A DNA stretch of 64,000 bases from Hevea brasiliensis (lineage: Eukaryota; Streptophyta; Magnoliopsida; Malpighiales; Euphorbiaceae): NCBI RefSeq assembly GCF_030052815.1, contig NC_079507.1:18932141-18996140 (forward strand), written 5' to 3'. The position numbers and the translations under genes are program-made. Below are positions 20,410 to 32,022 of this stretch, piece after piece (within the stretch, counting starts at the first letter, position 1; every line of letters starts with the position of its first letter). Under the pieces are notes generated by a model, which did not search any database, was not told the origin of the DNA, and was given only the letters and a program-made list of their open reading frames with translations.

Positions 20410-22091
20410 CACTATATTTGCCATGTAGATTGTTTAATATATGATTTAATTGTGTGATTTGATCATAAGATGATTGTTTCATTGCTGGTTGGACCAACAA
20501 AGGTGGCAGCTTGGTTATCACCGTGATGGTGTGCATGTGTTTGGCCATGTTTGATGAGTCTAAGCATGTGCATGGTATTTGGGTTTTGAATGTGCAATTG
20601 TTGTATGATCTAAGGCCCATCCTATGACTAATTAAAATGTTTAATTAGGAGTTTTAATCACACAATTAAATTTTGATTCAAATCTAAATTTTTAAATTTA
20701 TTTGAATGTGATTCAAATATGAATTTTTAAATTTGGTTGAATGAGATTCAAATATGAATTTTTAAATTTGTTTGAATGATATTCAAATCTAAATTTTAAA
20801 ATTTGTTTGAATAAGATTCAAATCTGAATTTTTAAATTTGTTTTGAATAAGATTCAAATCTGAATTTTTAAATTTTGTTGAATGAGATTCAAATCTGAAT
20901 TTTTAAGTTGAATATGAGATATTCAATTTAATTTTAGTATGTATGCTTTTTTTAATTGTTGAATGGTAATATGCATGATGGATGATCATGGACAATAAAA
21001 GACCAATGTGATTGGATTTATTTCTTTTATTTTTCTTTGGGTTGTAAATTAATTAATTTATTTTGGTGGCATGTATTATAAAGGTTGTAATATTTTTGGA
21101 TTGTAATTTCATTTATTTGAGGATTTTAAAGTCCATGTTCTTGGAAATTTGTGTTGGTATGCCAAGGATTACAATGTAATGGATTGCAAGAAGATCAAGG
21201 AGGTTAAGAGCATTGGTAGGACCAGTGAAAGGAATTTAAGATCAAGTGTTGATTATGTACTCCTTTAGCAACTCTTGTAAAATGAATGAATGAAATGCAT
21301 CTAGGAATGCCCTGATTCAATTCTTGGTGGCTCAGAATTGAATCCCTTAGAAAGTCCATGACCATACCATATTTATATGTTTGTCCATGAATACATGAGA
21401 TGTATGGAAATGTATGCAAGTATATGATATATGCCTGCTAATTGGATAATGTGCAAAGTGAGACCATAATAGTAATTAGGCCGACCACAAAATCTTTCAA
21501 ACAAATGATTAAGTTGAAAATGGTATAATTAAAGATAATTTTATCATGGGCTCTCCATTGAGGCAATTATTTTAAGAAATTTTAAATACTTGCATATGAT
21601 GCAATTACTTTAAGAGATTTTCTTAAGAATAATTATTAAGCATGAGATATTGTAAATATGTAAATGGTTTGGTGGCCAATAATGAATGTGCCTGAGGACA
21701 TTAAAATTATTTGCATGTTTACTGGCTCATTGGGATCAACTTAACTAATGCAAGATAAGTCAATAATGGATGTGCCTGAGATTTTAAGCATTAGGGGTTA
21801 GGTAAATGATTGAACCTCACATAAGATGTGATGGCCAAGGAGTTGCTCACTTATAGTTTATTGTAATTCCAATAATGGATGTGCCTGAGGATGATCAATA
21901 AGATTATGAGAATTCAATCACCCACTAGAAATCCATCCAACTAGGATTTCTGTTTCCTACTGTAGAAGTGTAGGATTCGCTAAGTTAGTGGGAGCACCAA
22001 TTTGATTAAAAGACCATAATCATTTTGGTTAATTACATGATACATTTACTAATTAATCTAGTTATTTTCTGCAGTTATTCTTCTGATAATA
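20410..22091 (+). other. Copia-A untranslated leader
   Basis: About 1.7 kb without a credible ORF. It holds a 35-bp tandem repeat (20675-20908) and three dispersed copies of a motif like AATGGATGTGCCTGAG near 21680, 21765 and 21873. The same layout recurs in Copia-B and Copia-D, so it is a family trait. Confidence 0.8.
20675..20908 (+). repeat. 35-bp tandem repeat array in Copia-A leader
   Basis: Seven units start at 20675, 20710, 20745, 20780, 20815, 20851 and 20886. The core is GATTCAAATCTGAATTTTTA followed by AATTTGTTTGAATGA. Half-units are partly self-complementary (GATTCAAAT, ATTTGTTTGAAT). Confidence 0.9.
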
Positions 22092-22680
22092 ATGAGCACA
22101 CAATAACCACCACCATCCAATATCCTTGCGAGCATACTTGATCACAATAGGTTGACAGGACCTAATCTTTCTGATTGGCTTAGAAATTTGAAAATTGTCT
22201 TGAACCTTGAACATATAGGATATGTTCTAGACTCAAATGTTCATGGTCCCTTACCTCTAGAGGCCATTCAAGAGGAACATGATACTTTGGATAAGTGGAA
22301 GGAGCTTGATATGAGAGCCAAGTATTATATGCTTGCTTCTATGAGTAATGAGTTACGGAAGCAACATAAGAACATGTAGAGTTCAAGTGAGATCCTCCTT
22401 CACCTACAAGAGTTGTATGGTGAGCATAGCAGGAGTGCTAGGTATTAGATATCTAGACAGCTATTCCACATGAGGATGTTTGAAGGACAGAATATTGGGG
22501 ATCATGTCCACAAGATGATTCGGCTGATTGAGCAGCTGGAACATCTTAACTTTAATATGGATTTCCAACTACAATCGGATTTGATCCTTCAGTCCCTTCC
22601 TGAGTCATTTGGGAATTTTGTGATAAATTTCCATACGACTAAGCAGGAATACACCTTGGCTGGTTTACTTAACATGCTGG
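22092..22680 (+). pseudogene. Copia-A gag, N-terminal part
   Basis: ATG AGC ACA CAA is followed by a TAA at codon 5. The same frame then runs on as gag: LTGPNLSDWLRNLKIVLNLE, a copia-type gag (UBN2-like) domain, and later IGDHVHKMIRLIEQLEHLNF. In-frame stops are at 22104-22106, about 22377-22379 and about 22446; no frameshift. It stops at the Athila insertion, within AGLLNML, and resumes after 54389 as VIAQKN. The start follows the intact version in Copia-B (MSTKQPPPSN). Confidence 0.87.
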
Positions 22681-23266
22681 TGATACACTCGAATTGTATA
22701 GATGTTTTTAAGCACATTTGCACTCTATTTCATAGCATTTAGGCAAGTATTTTCATGCATAATAGTTGATTTCATTAGTTTTCATAATTTCTATTGTAAA
22801 GCCCTTAATTCCATGTTTTCTGCATCATTTTAGGTGTTTGGGTGGAGCTACAGAAGTATAGGAGTGAAAGAAAAGCTTGGAAGAGTCAAGAGACAGAGAA
22901 TTGCTGCTGATGCAAAGTACACGGGTCATGTAAACCAAGGCCTAGACCCATGTAAATCTCTGCCAGAAGAAAGATAAAAGAATCGATGAGAAACACAAGT
23001 ACACGGATCATGTAACGAGACCCGTGTAATATGCAGGGACCCGTGTAAGTCTCTGCCAATCGCAAGCTTGAAGAAACTTATGGGAACAATAGTACACGGT
23101 CGGTGTAATCAGGCTCGTGTAGTTGGCACAGACCCGTGTAACTTTTTATGCCAAAACGAGACCACGCAAAAATCCTCCAGCAAGTTACACGGCCCTACTC
23201 TGTAGGACCCGTGTAGTGACGCACGGGCCGTGTACTATGCTGTAGCGAGTTTTATAACTCGAATTT
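22681..23266 (+). repeat. Athila 5' LTR, left piece
   Basis: Matches 52760-53345 of the 3' LTR. It contains repeated near-palindromes of the type TACACGGGTC...GACCCGTGTA between about 22918 and 23236. It breaks at AATTT (23262-23266), the target-site copy of the giant-LTR element. Confidence 0.92.
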
Positions 23267-25360
23267 TATAACATCCTCCCGGTAAAAACTCCGTACATTC
23301 TACTGTTCCGGTAACCGGTGTCGGTCCGGACAGCTAGAACGTCCGAAAAAATATTTAAACTAAAGTGAGGGACCAAAATTAACCCAAATATTAATAAGAA
23401 AAATATAGTAAAAAATTTAGAAATAAAATACAACCAAGTTAAATGAGCCGGTGCCCAAGCGATGGGTAACCAGAGGGAAGTTGCGGTCCTCGCAACGAGG
23501 AGCCCTAGACCCAGGGAAAAATTCATAAAATAATTTTTGGGACTCCAGAGAAGGGTCATTGAGGTTCCTATGGCATTAGAATGCCAAGAAAATATTCAGA
23601 AAAATTTTACAATCGGTACAGACAATTTTGAACCGTTAAGCCAAACGGAGGGCATTTTGGCCATTTCGCCTTCAGAGACGATTTTTGGCCGACTTGTCCA
23701 GTTGAGTAAATAATTATTATGACTTAAAATGTGAATAAATATTGTTGAAAATTGAATTGAAAATGATTAGAAAAGAAAAATCAATAAAATGCCAAATATG
23801 ACATCATTATGATGTCATTTAAAAGCTCCACCAATCACATGCAAGCAATCCATTTAATTAACTAATAAAAGAGACAAATAAGGACCAAAGAAATTAAAAA
23901 AAAAGCAAACAGCAGCCCTTTCTCCTCCTTCAAAAACGTTTTACATCCCCTCCCCTCTTCCTCCATTGAATCTCAACCAAAGCTCCATTTTCATCCTTAT
24001 TTTACCACAAACTCTCCTAAGTCCCTTCACTAAAAACTTGTCTCTACCTCTGGGGAAGTGTTTGGCAGCCTAGAAAGTGAAGGAAAGTGAAGTTTTAGCT
24101 CGGAGAAATCTGCCCTACAAGAGGTTAAAGTGAGGTTAGTGCCTACTTATATATATACTTCTTTGATTCCATGTTAGAAGCTTGAAATAAGTGAGAAATT
24201 GTAAATTAAATGAATAAAAGTTAAGTGTATGCATCCCTTGAATTTTGGCAGCCCTAAGGAAGGAATGAGTTTGATTGTATTAATGGACTTAAAGTGAATT
24301 GGAGATTATGTTTAAAGTGTATACATATATATATACAAAGAATGAAAGAGTTAACTAAAGAAATTGTGAAAACCATGACTTTGAGCTAGGGTTTAGGAGT
24401 GAAAATTTGACTTGGCTTAGGAAATTATTAGAGAACATTTTAATAGTCAATTAGTGACCATTTTAGGTAATTTGAACACAATTTGGACTGAAATATAGCA
24501 TGGCAAAGTGAATGTGTCACGCCTAAGGAGTGCAAAGAGGTGATCAAATTTCAGTCCACTTGGACTGCCATATCTTTGGCTGTGTTGGTCCAATTGGTGT
24601 TTGGCCAATTGGACATGAAACTAGGCTTATAATGGCACATTTTTTCTGAAGAAACCATGCCCAAAAGACCAAAGCAAGAGGACCAAAATTTAGCCCCAAT
24701 CCGGATACCACGCAATCAAAGACTGCAGAAATGACCAAATGAACAGTAACTGTTCATTTGGCCATAACTCACTGTAGAATGGTCAAATTGACCTGAAAGT
24801 TTTACAGCAAAAAGATAGGATATAGACAAACAACTTTCATGAAGAACATTACCCCAAATTATGCCATTAACCCATTCAAATTATTGGGCAAAGTTAAGTT
24901 ATCAAACCTGCAACTCTGCAGATTTTCACTTGAGCAGTAATGTTTGGATGGCTATAACTCTCTCTAGAAAACTCGGATTTAGGCGATTCTTGAACCGATG
25001 GAAACCTAAGGTATGGTAGAACATTTCATAAGCAGAAAGTTAGACCAAATTATGAACTTAACTTGATCAAATTACTGACCAAAGTTGGACCAAAAATCTG
25101 CGGACCAAAATCTCAAAGATGAACAAGACACGAAACAAAGAAACTTATTTTGGCCATAACTTGAGCTACAAAACTCCAAATGGAGTGATTCAAAAAAAAG
25201 AAATTCAACTAGACAAAATAAGGAACATTTTCTATGAAGGAAGTTTTGTCAAATTCCAACAGTAAATCGACCAATGAAACAGTGTAACTTCGGAGCACCA
25301 AAACCGAAAATTGGCAATTTTGCCAAAATGACCTAAGCTTTGAGAAAGTGACCAAAACCA

Positions 25361-25800
25361 ACAAGTTTTAAATGAAAAATGTAGTATGTTTGAAGTGCCA
25401 AAGTCAATGTACATATTTTCTATGCAAAAGTCAACATTTTAGTTGACTAATGAAGTGAATAGTGACATGAAAACTTGAAATAAGCTTGGAAATGGATTTG
25501 GTAATTCATTCCAACAAGTTTTAAATGCAAAATGTGGTACATCGGGAGTGTTAAAACCAATGTACCTATTGTCTATGCAAAAGTCAACATTTTTGTTGAC
25601 CAATGAGGTGAATAGTGATACCAAAACTTGAAATTCAAAATTTGAAATTTGAAATGCATCTAGGGGACTTTAAATTGCAATTGGCAATTAATACTAGTAA
25701 ATGTAAAACTCAAAATGTGGGATCTTGGTGTAATTAGAATTAATATATCCATTAAGTATAAAAAAGTCAACATTTTGGTTGACTAGTATGGTGAATAGTA
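25361..25800 (+). repeat. Diverged tandem units with inverted W-box pairs (giant 5' LTR)
   Basis: Three related units each contain a TGTGG/TGTAG block, CAATGTACATATT or similar, and AGTCAAC-(A/T-rich)-GTTGACT. The inverted pairs start at 25429, 25582 and 25765. TTGACT/TTGACC is the core of the WRKY-binding W-box; the function is inferred. Confidence 0.6.
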
Positions 25801-26473
25801 ATCAAAATGATTAGTGAATTAAGATGAAGACCTAGAACCAATTCTAAGCTTAAATGCTTAGAATTGTATGACAAATATGGACTATGCATCCTAGTCAAAA
25901 TTGTTAAAAAGAAATTTAGGCCATAAATTTAAAATCCATGAAATATTCATGGATTACTTGAAACATGAAAAATAAGTCACCTAATTGATGTGAATAGATA
26001 GTTAGGGCATATATGCCCATCACAAATGGAATTCATAAAATATTAGTAACTCAACTTGAAATATAAAATTTGTAATTACATAAGTAGACTCTTGAATGTA
26101 TAAATGAGAAAGGAAAAATGTTTTGAATACAATGGTACATGTGAACCATTGTTTAGAATTGGGATCAATATGAATAACATAATGAATGGATAAATAAACC
26201 ATATTAATGTATGAATGAGACATTAGTTCTCATTATTGTAAAGAGGAGAAGTATTTTGAGTACAATGGTATAAAAGGATAATTGATGTGAATTGTGATCA
26301 TATAAATGATCAAATGAATGTATGAATTATGATTGAAATTTATCATGAAATAATGAAGTCATAAAGCACAATATATTAATATTTTAAAGTATCAAATGCC
26401 CTAGTATACCTAACAAGATTGGTTTGGATAGTTTGGCATGCCAATAGGGTATTGTTTTAGCAGTACTGCGAAA

Positions 26474-26577
26474 GGCTTTATGCCTGTATTCATGGCTTTA
26501 TGCCCGTATGCATGGCTTTTATGCCCGTATGCATGGCTTTTATGCCCGATTATGTGATATCATGGCTTTTTAGCCAC
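26474..26577 (+). repeat. 20-21-bp minisatellite (giant 5' LTR)
   Basis: Units GGCTTTATGCCTGTATTCAT, GGCTTTATGCCCGTATGCAT and GGCTTTTATGCCCGTATGC start at 26474, 26494 and 26514; two degenerate units follow. The 3' LTR has the same array at 40821-40923. Confidence 0.8.
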
Positions 26578-27741
26578 ACTGACTGCATACATGGTTGATG
26601 TTCTGCGTCCCATGGTATGACGGCCCGAGGCAATCATGCGGTGTCGAGGCCAACGACCCGTTATCCATCGAATGCCTAGTATAGGTTACTTGGGCAGTCA
26701 ATTAAAGTATTATTCAATTCAGGCAACTAAGTTAAGTTAAGTATAATGAAAATCCAATACAATTAAATTAAGTATTGAATGAATAAGCAAAAGAGATTAG
26801 CAAAAGAAACATAACAAAAATATAAATTGCAGAATCAGCAGACTTGAAATACAATACAGATAGAATAAATTATATACCGCTAGTATTATCAAAAGTTATA
26901 AACTAAGCACTTCCAAAGAGGAACAAACTAGTATATAAGATCGTTGATACTAGAAATACCATATCAAATTAAATTGATTCTTGAGTATCCGAATTATCAT
27001 TTATTTCTTTCTTTACTTGTATATATTATTTCGGTTATATTATTGCACCACTAAGCAGAAATGCTTAGCGCGATGGAATTGCTTCCTCGCAGTATCAAGG
27101 TAAAACCAAGAACCGTCGATCGAGATTTTTGGAGTCCAGATCTGCGAAGTGTCGAAGAGTTCAAGATTGTCACCTCTCAAGAATGCATGTAGATAGGGCT
27201 CATTTTATACATGTTATGTATATTGTTCATTCCTAGCACATTGTAAATTATTTATATATCTTGTACAAAATAAACTCATGTAATTAACCTATGAATTATG
27301 GAAGCTATTCAAAGTAAGTATTTTAGTATGTGAATTGAATTTGAGTTATAATGAGATTATACTTGTGAATATTGAGATATTGAAAATCTAATGAGATTTC
27401 TCGAGAAACTGGATAATCGCATTGAGATACATTATGTTTGAAAATTTTTTAGACTATTAAGTTTGAGAAATTGAGTATATATTGAAATTGTCTTTGGCAG
27501 GTTCAGAAGAACTGTTAGTCCAAATTACAGCCGACACTTTGTCGGATTATCGTTAAAATTTTTGAAATTTCCAACTTAGTTAGATTTTTATAAAAGTAAA
27601 AATAGCCTAAATCTTGAATAAAGTTTTTGAACAAATAAATCACGGACTATAATGAAATCAGATAAAATAGAGTGCTCCGGCACACTGAGTGGCATAACTT
27701 GCTCGGCTACACTGTAGTCGGGTAAGGGGTGTCACATTTAG

Positions 27742-27753
27742 TGGTATCAGAGC
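27742..27753 (+). other. Giant-LTR element primer binding site
   Basis: Perfect TGGTATCAGAGC five bases after the 5' LTR; tRNA-iMet type. Confidence 0.92.
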
Positions 27754-28074
27754 ACGGTTTAGGCGTTTCTGGACCTAAATAGATTGCATATCATGCATTG
27801 CATTCATAAGAGTCGAGGTGACACTATTGCAGATCTGTATTTCCTGTTTATTTTAGGTTAAGGTATGGAATAAGAGAGTGAAGAGACAATGAGATAGCGA
27901 ATGGAGATGAGAAGGAGACTGTATTTAAGATGAAAAAGGATGAGTACATAACTATTTGAGGATAGGATTGAGACTAAGGAGAAAGTGAAGTAGGATAACA
28001 CGGAAAGGTGAAGAAACAAGGAGGTAGCAACTCCCCGATTACTTAAGTCAGGTAAATTTCGAGGACGAAATTTA
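27754..28074 (+). other. Giant-LTR element internal region, non-coding
   Basis: The first about 100 bases (GCGTTTCTGGACC, GAGGTGACACTATTGCAGAT) match the E1 leader before its gag ATG. The rest is purine-rich and ends GGTAAATTTCGAGGACG, a sequence usual at the 3' end of gypsy pol. No gag, protease, RT or integrase codons remain. Confidence 0.85.
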
Positions 28075-28091
28075 AATAAGAGGGGAAGAGT
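28075..28091 (+). other. Giant-LTR element polypurine tract
   Basis: AAATAAGAGGGGAAGAG, purine-rich, directly before the 3' LTR start TGTAACATCC. Confidence 0.8.
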
Positions 28092-28156
28092 TGTAACATC
28101 CTCCCGGTAATAAATCCGTACATTCTACTGTTTCGGTGACCGGTGTATGTCCGGAC
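28092..28156 (+). repeat. Giant-LTR element 3' LTR, left piece
   Basis: It starts TGTAACATCCTCCCGG and matches the first 65 bases of the 5' LTR. It ends in CGGAC (28152-28156), the left target-site copy of Copia-B. Confidence 0.9.
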
Positions 28157-30248
28157 TGTTAGTAGTATGCCCTAGAGCATATCATTTAGTATGTATCTTG
28201 TACATATTTTTAATAATAAAAGGCATTTCCACTTTTCCGTTTACATAATATATTTATGTGTAATAGAAAAGGTCCATTGATATTTTGTTAGAAATATTAT
28301 TCTTAAGTTGTTAAGAATATGAGTGACAATATTTCTAGCACAAAGTATCATAAATAGGTTCACAATCGAGGATACTTCATAATAAGGACATGACTTATCC
28401 ATAAAGATTGTATTCATGTTTGTTCCCAAGTTATTTATATGAGATATAAATAAGATGGAATGGTGAGTCTCATGCCATATAACAAACTTGATAGGCACTT
28501 ATAAATGATAAGTAGGCCGAACCAGTGACACTTATGACAAGCACATGGAGTTTACTCTTGTCAATGTTTTGTCATAAATCATATCAGTGCATATAATCTT
28601 TAGACCTGAGATAGCACAGTTATCTTGTATATAGGTAGTTTGAGTTTGATACTGCTTTCATACTTGTACTATGTATGGGTATATGGGCATGTGTTGGCTC
28701 CTGCTAGTTATATATGGAGGTAGGTGTTGATCAAGATGGAATCTGTTCCTCTAAGTAAATAGAGTTAAAATCCTATGTTCATTTAATTGTTCTTGATGTT
28801 TCAAGTTCTGGCCAGACAGCTAGATTTATTAATAAAAGAGTTTATGATGAGAAAAATCTTTTAATCAAGAACTGGAATTAAAAGAGAACATAATATTCAT
28901 AGCAAATGGAGTTTGACATAAACCATGACTCCAGCTTGAGTTGGGATTTTGTAACAGAGAGATTCTAGTGCATGGTAACATATGATTGTAGGTTCATTTA
29001 AGGTAAATCTTATTACTAATTGGGTGGCCATGGCATGCTATGCTAGGTGTTAACCATGGTCTATGAGGTTCATAAAATGATTTAGAGAAATCATTTATGG
29101 TAAGAAAGAGTTCTGATGATATTAAGAGTTGATATCATGTCTCATTGCCAATTAGTGATGAGCCTAGTAAGTCACACACATACACAAGTTATCACCTATT
29201 TAAATATGATTTAATTAATTAATTAAAGAGTTTAATTGATTAATTAAATAGATTTGGTTTGCAATAAAATTGCAAAGTCCCTAGCATGACTTGAAACCAA
29301 ATCTAGATTATTGGATGTGTAGTATAAATTAAATTTATATTTAAAGTGTTTAAATATGAATTTAATTGATGAGAAATTAATTAATAGAGATTAATTAATT
29401 AATTTATATTTGATATAAATTAATTAGAAGAAGAAAATAATTATTTTGGGTTAAGAACTCAAAATTAAGACACAGGGCATTTTGGTCATTTCACGATTGT
29501 GACACGTGGCACCATGAGATGGTGACACATGGCATAACACATAAGCTTGCCAAATATTTTTAATCATGTAAGATGATTAAAATCAAGATTAAATATAGGT
29601 TTGACACTTGGCACAATGTGATTGGGTCACTTAAACCTAGAGCTAATCAAAAGGTGACATGTGGCTAGGGTTTAATGTGTTAACCTAGCTATTTAAGTGG
29701 GGTTATGAAAGAAAACACAACCAGCAGCCTCTCCTCTCATATGTCACGCCACTTTGAGCCTCTCTAGCTATTTCTCTTCATCTCTCATCAATTCAAAGAG
29801 ATTAGCCATCAATCTCTTGAATTAAGAACACTAGAAATTGTTTCTAGTGTCTGTTTGCATCTCTAATCTCTTAAAAGGCAGAACTTGAATTTCTAATTAA
29901 TAGAAAAGGCTTTAGAAGCTGTTCAAGGGCTGCCATAGGTGTTCTTGGTGTGGACAAGCTAGAGGGACAACATCCGTGTCCTCAAGACGAATCTCAAAGC
30001 GCATTGCAAAGACATCAAGAGGTTAGTGTAATCGTTCTTGATTTAATCTAGGGTTCTAAAATTAATCTGATTAATTTTAAAATCTTAAATGGCAAATACA
30101 GATCTAAAAACATATTAAAAGAGTTTTAATATGTTGTTTATCATTGAAATCAAATAGATAAAAATAAATCTTGCATGGTGCATGTGACCCTAGGTGAAAA
30201 TTTTTGAATTCAATGGTATAATCTTGTGTTTTCACGCTCATTCCTTCA
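28157..30248 (+). repeat. Copia-B 5' LTR (2092 bp)
   Basis: Starts TGTTAGTAGTATGCCC, ends GCTCATTCCTTCA. Same length as the 3' LTR and near-identical away from CAG/CTG positions. Confidence 0.95.
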
Positions 30249-30250
30249 AT

Positions 30251-30262
30251 TGGTATCGAGCC
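30251..30262 (+). other. Copia-B primer binding site
   Basis: Reads TGGTATCGAGCC where Copia-A has TGGTATCAGAGC; the A of CAG is missing. Either a mutated tRNA-iMet site or one of the CAG-type errors discussed in the findings. Confidence 0.8.
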
Positions 30263-32022
30263 ACTATATTTGCAATTTAGATTGTTGATTATATATTTTA
30301 TTTGTGTGTTTGATCATGAGATCAAGAGATTCATTGCTGGTTGGATCATGAGATGTGGCGTCACACATGGAGAAGCCACCATTGGTGGCGGCAACAATGG
30401 TTCCATGGGTGATTCAAGGTTTGGCTTTTAATTCTGCAATTGTTGTATGATCTAAGGCCTATTCTTTGACTAATTAAAGTGTTTAATTAGTTGTTTTAAT
30501 CACACAATTAAATTATGATTCAAATCAGAATTTTAAAAATGTTAGAATGTGATTCAAATCTGAAATTTAAAAGTTGTTTGAATGAGATTCAAATCTGAAT
30601 TTTTAATGTTGTTTGAATCATATTTAAATCTGATTATTTAAAATTGATTCAATAAAATTCAGATCTGAATTTTTAAAAAATATTTCAATGCGATTCAAAT
30701 CTGAGTCATTAAAAAATGTTTGAATGTGATTCAAATCTGAATTTTTGAAGTTGTTTGAATGTGATTCAAATCTGAATTTTTAAATTTGATTGAATGAGAT
30801 TCACAACTGAATTTTTAATATTATTTGAATCATAGTCACATCTCGAAATTTAAGATGAATATGAGATATTCAATTTAATTTAAGAATGTATGTTTTATTT
30901 AATTGTTAAATAGTGATATGCATGATGGATGATCATGGACTATAAAAGACCAATGTGATTGGATTTATTTCTTTTATGTTTCTTTGGGATTGTAAATTAA
31001 TTAATTTATTTTAATTTATTTTGGGCATGTATTATTAAGTTTGTAATATTTTTGGGTTGTAATTTCATTTATTTAAGTTCTTGTAAATTCGCCTTGGTAT
31101 GCCAAGGATTACTATGTAATATTGGATTGCAAGAAGTTCAAGGAGGTCAAGAGCATTGGTGGGACCGTGGGAGGAATTCAATATCAAGTGTTGATTATGT
31201 ACTCCTTCAGCAACTCTTGTAAAATGAATGAATGAAATGCACCTAGAATGCCCCGATTCAATTCTTGGTGGCTCGAATTGAATCCCTTAGAAAGTCCATG
31301 ATCATACCATATTTATCGCTTATCCATGAATGCATGAGATGTATGGGAATGTATGCAATTATATGATATATGCATGCTAAATGGATAATGTGCAAAGTGA
31401 GACCTTAATAGTAATTAGGATGGCTATAAAATCTTCCAAACAAATGATTAAGTTGGAAATGCTATAATTAAAGTAATTATAACATAAGCCCTCCATTGGG
31501 GCAATTATTTTAAGAAATTTTAAATAGTTGCATGAGATGCAATTAATTTAAGAGATTTTCTTAAGAATAATTGTTAAGCATGAGATGTTGTAAATATGTA
31601 AATGGTTTGGTGGCCAATATTGGATGTACTGAGGACATTAAAATTATTTGCATAATTATCGCTCAATGGGATCAACTTAACTAATGCAAGATAAGTCAAT
31701 ATTGGATGTACCGAGATTTTGAGCATTAGGGGCTAGTAAAGGATTGAACCTCACATGAGATGTGATGGGCAAGGAGTTGCTCACTTATAGTTTATTGTAA
31801 TTCCAATAATGGATGTACCGAGGATGATCAATAGAATTATAAGAATTCAATCACCCACTAGAAATCCATCCAACTAGGATTTGCTTTCTACTTTGGAAGT
31901 GTAGGATTCGCTAAGTTAGTGGGAGGACCAATTTGATTAAAAGACCATAATCATTTTGGTTAATTACATGATACATTTACTAATTAATCTGGTTATTTTC
32001 TCAGCTAATTTTCTCGATAAAA
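30263..32022 (+). other. Copia-B untranslated leader
   Basis: As in Copia-A, no credible ORF. It has a tandem repeat array at 30518-30855 and three copies of the GGATGTACNGAG-type motif near 31621, 31701 and 31808. Confidence 0.8.
30518..30855 (+). repeat. About 35-bp tandem repeats in Copia-B leader
   Basis: About ten units with GATTCAAATCTGAATTTTTA-like cores start at 30518, 30551, 30586, 30621, 30655, 30692, 30728, 30763 and 30798; one degenerate unit follows. More units than the seven of Copia-A. Confidence 0.88.

Larger units (their letters stand above)
23267..27736 (+). repeat. Giant-LTR element, 5' LTR (4470 bp)
   Basis: It starts TATAACATCC where the 3' copy has TGTAACATCC, and ends AAGGGGTGTCACA. 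Landmarks are inverted AGTCAAC...GTTGACT pairs at 25429, 25582 and 25765, a 20-21-bp minisatellite at 26474-26577, and the CTAAGCA palindrome at 27051-27068. No plus- or minus-strand ORF resembles a known protein. Confidence 0.92.

Noticed and set aside
20675..20908. Regular 35-bp repeats considered as a CRISPR array
   Set aside because: The repeats are directly adjoining without unique spacers, sit in a plant retrotransposon leader, and no cas gene is present.
25232..26223. Minus-strand ORFs duplicated at 39581-40572
   Set aside because: They are simply in the two LTR copies of one element; duplication explains identity and no protein family is visible.
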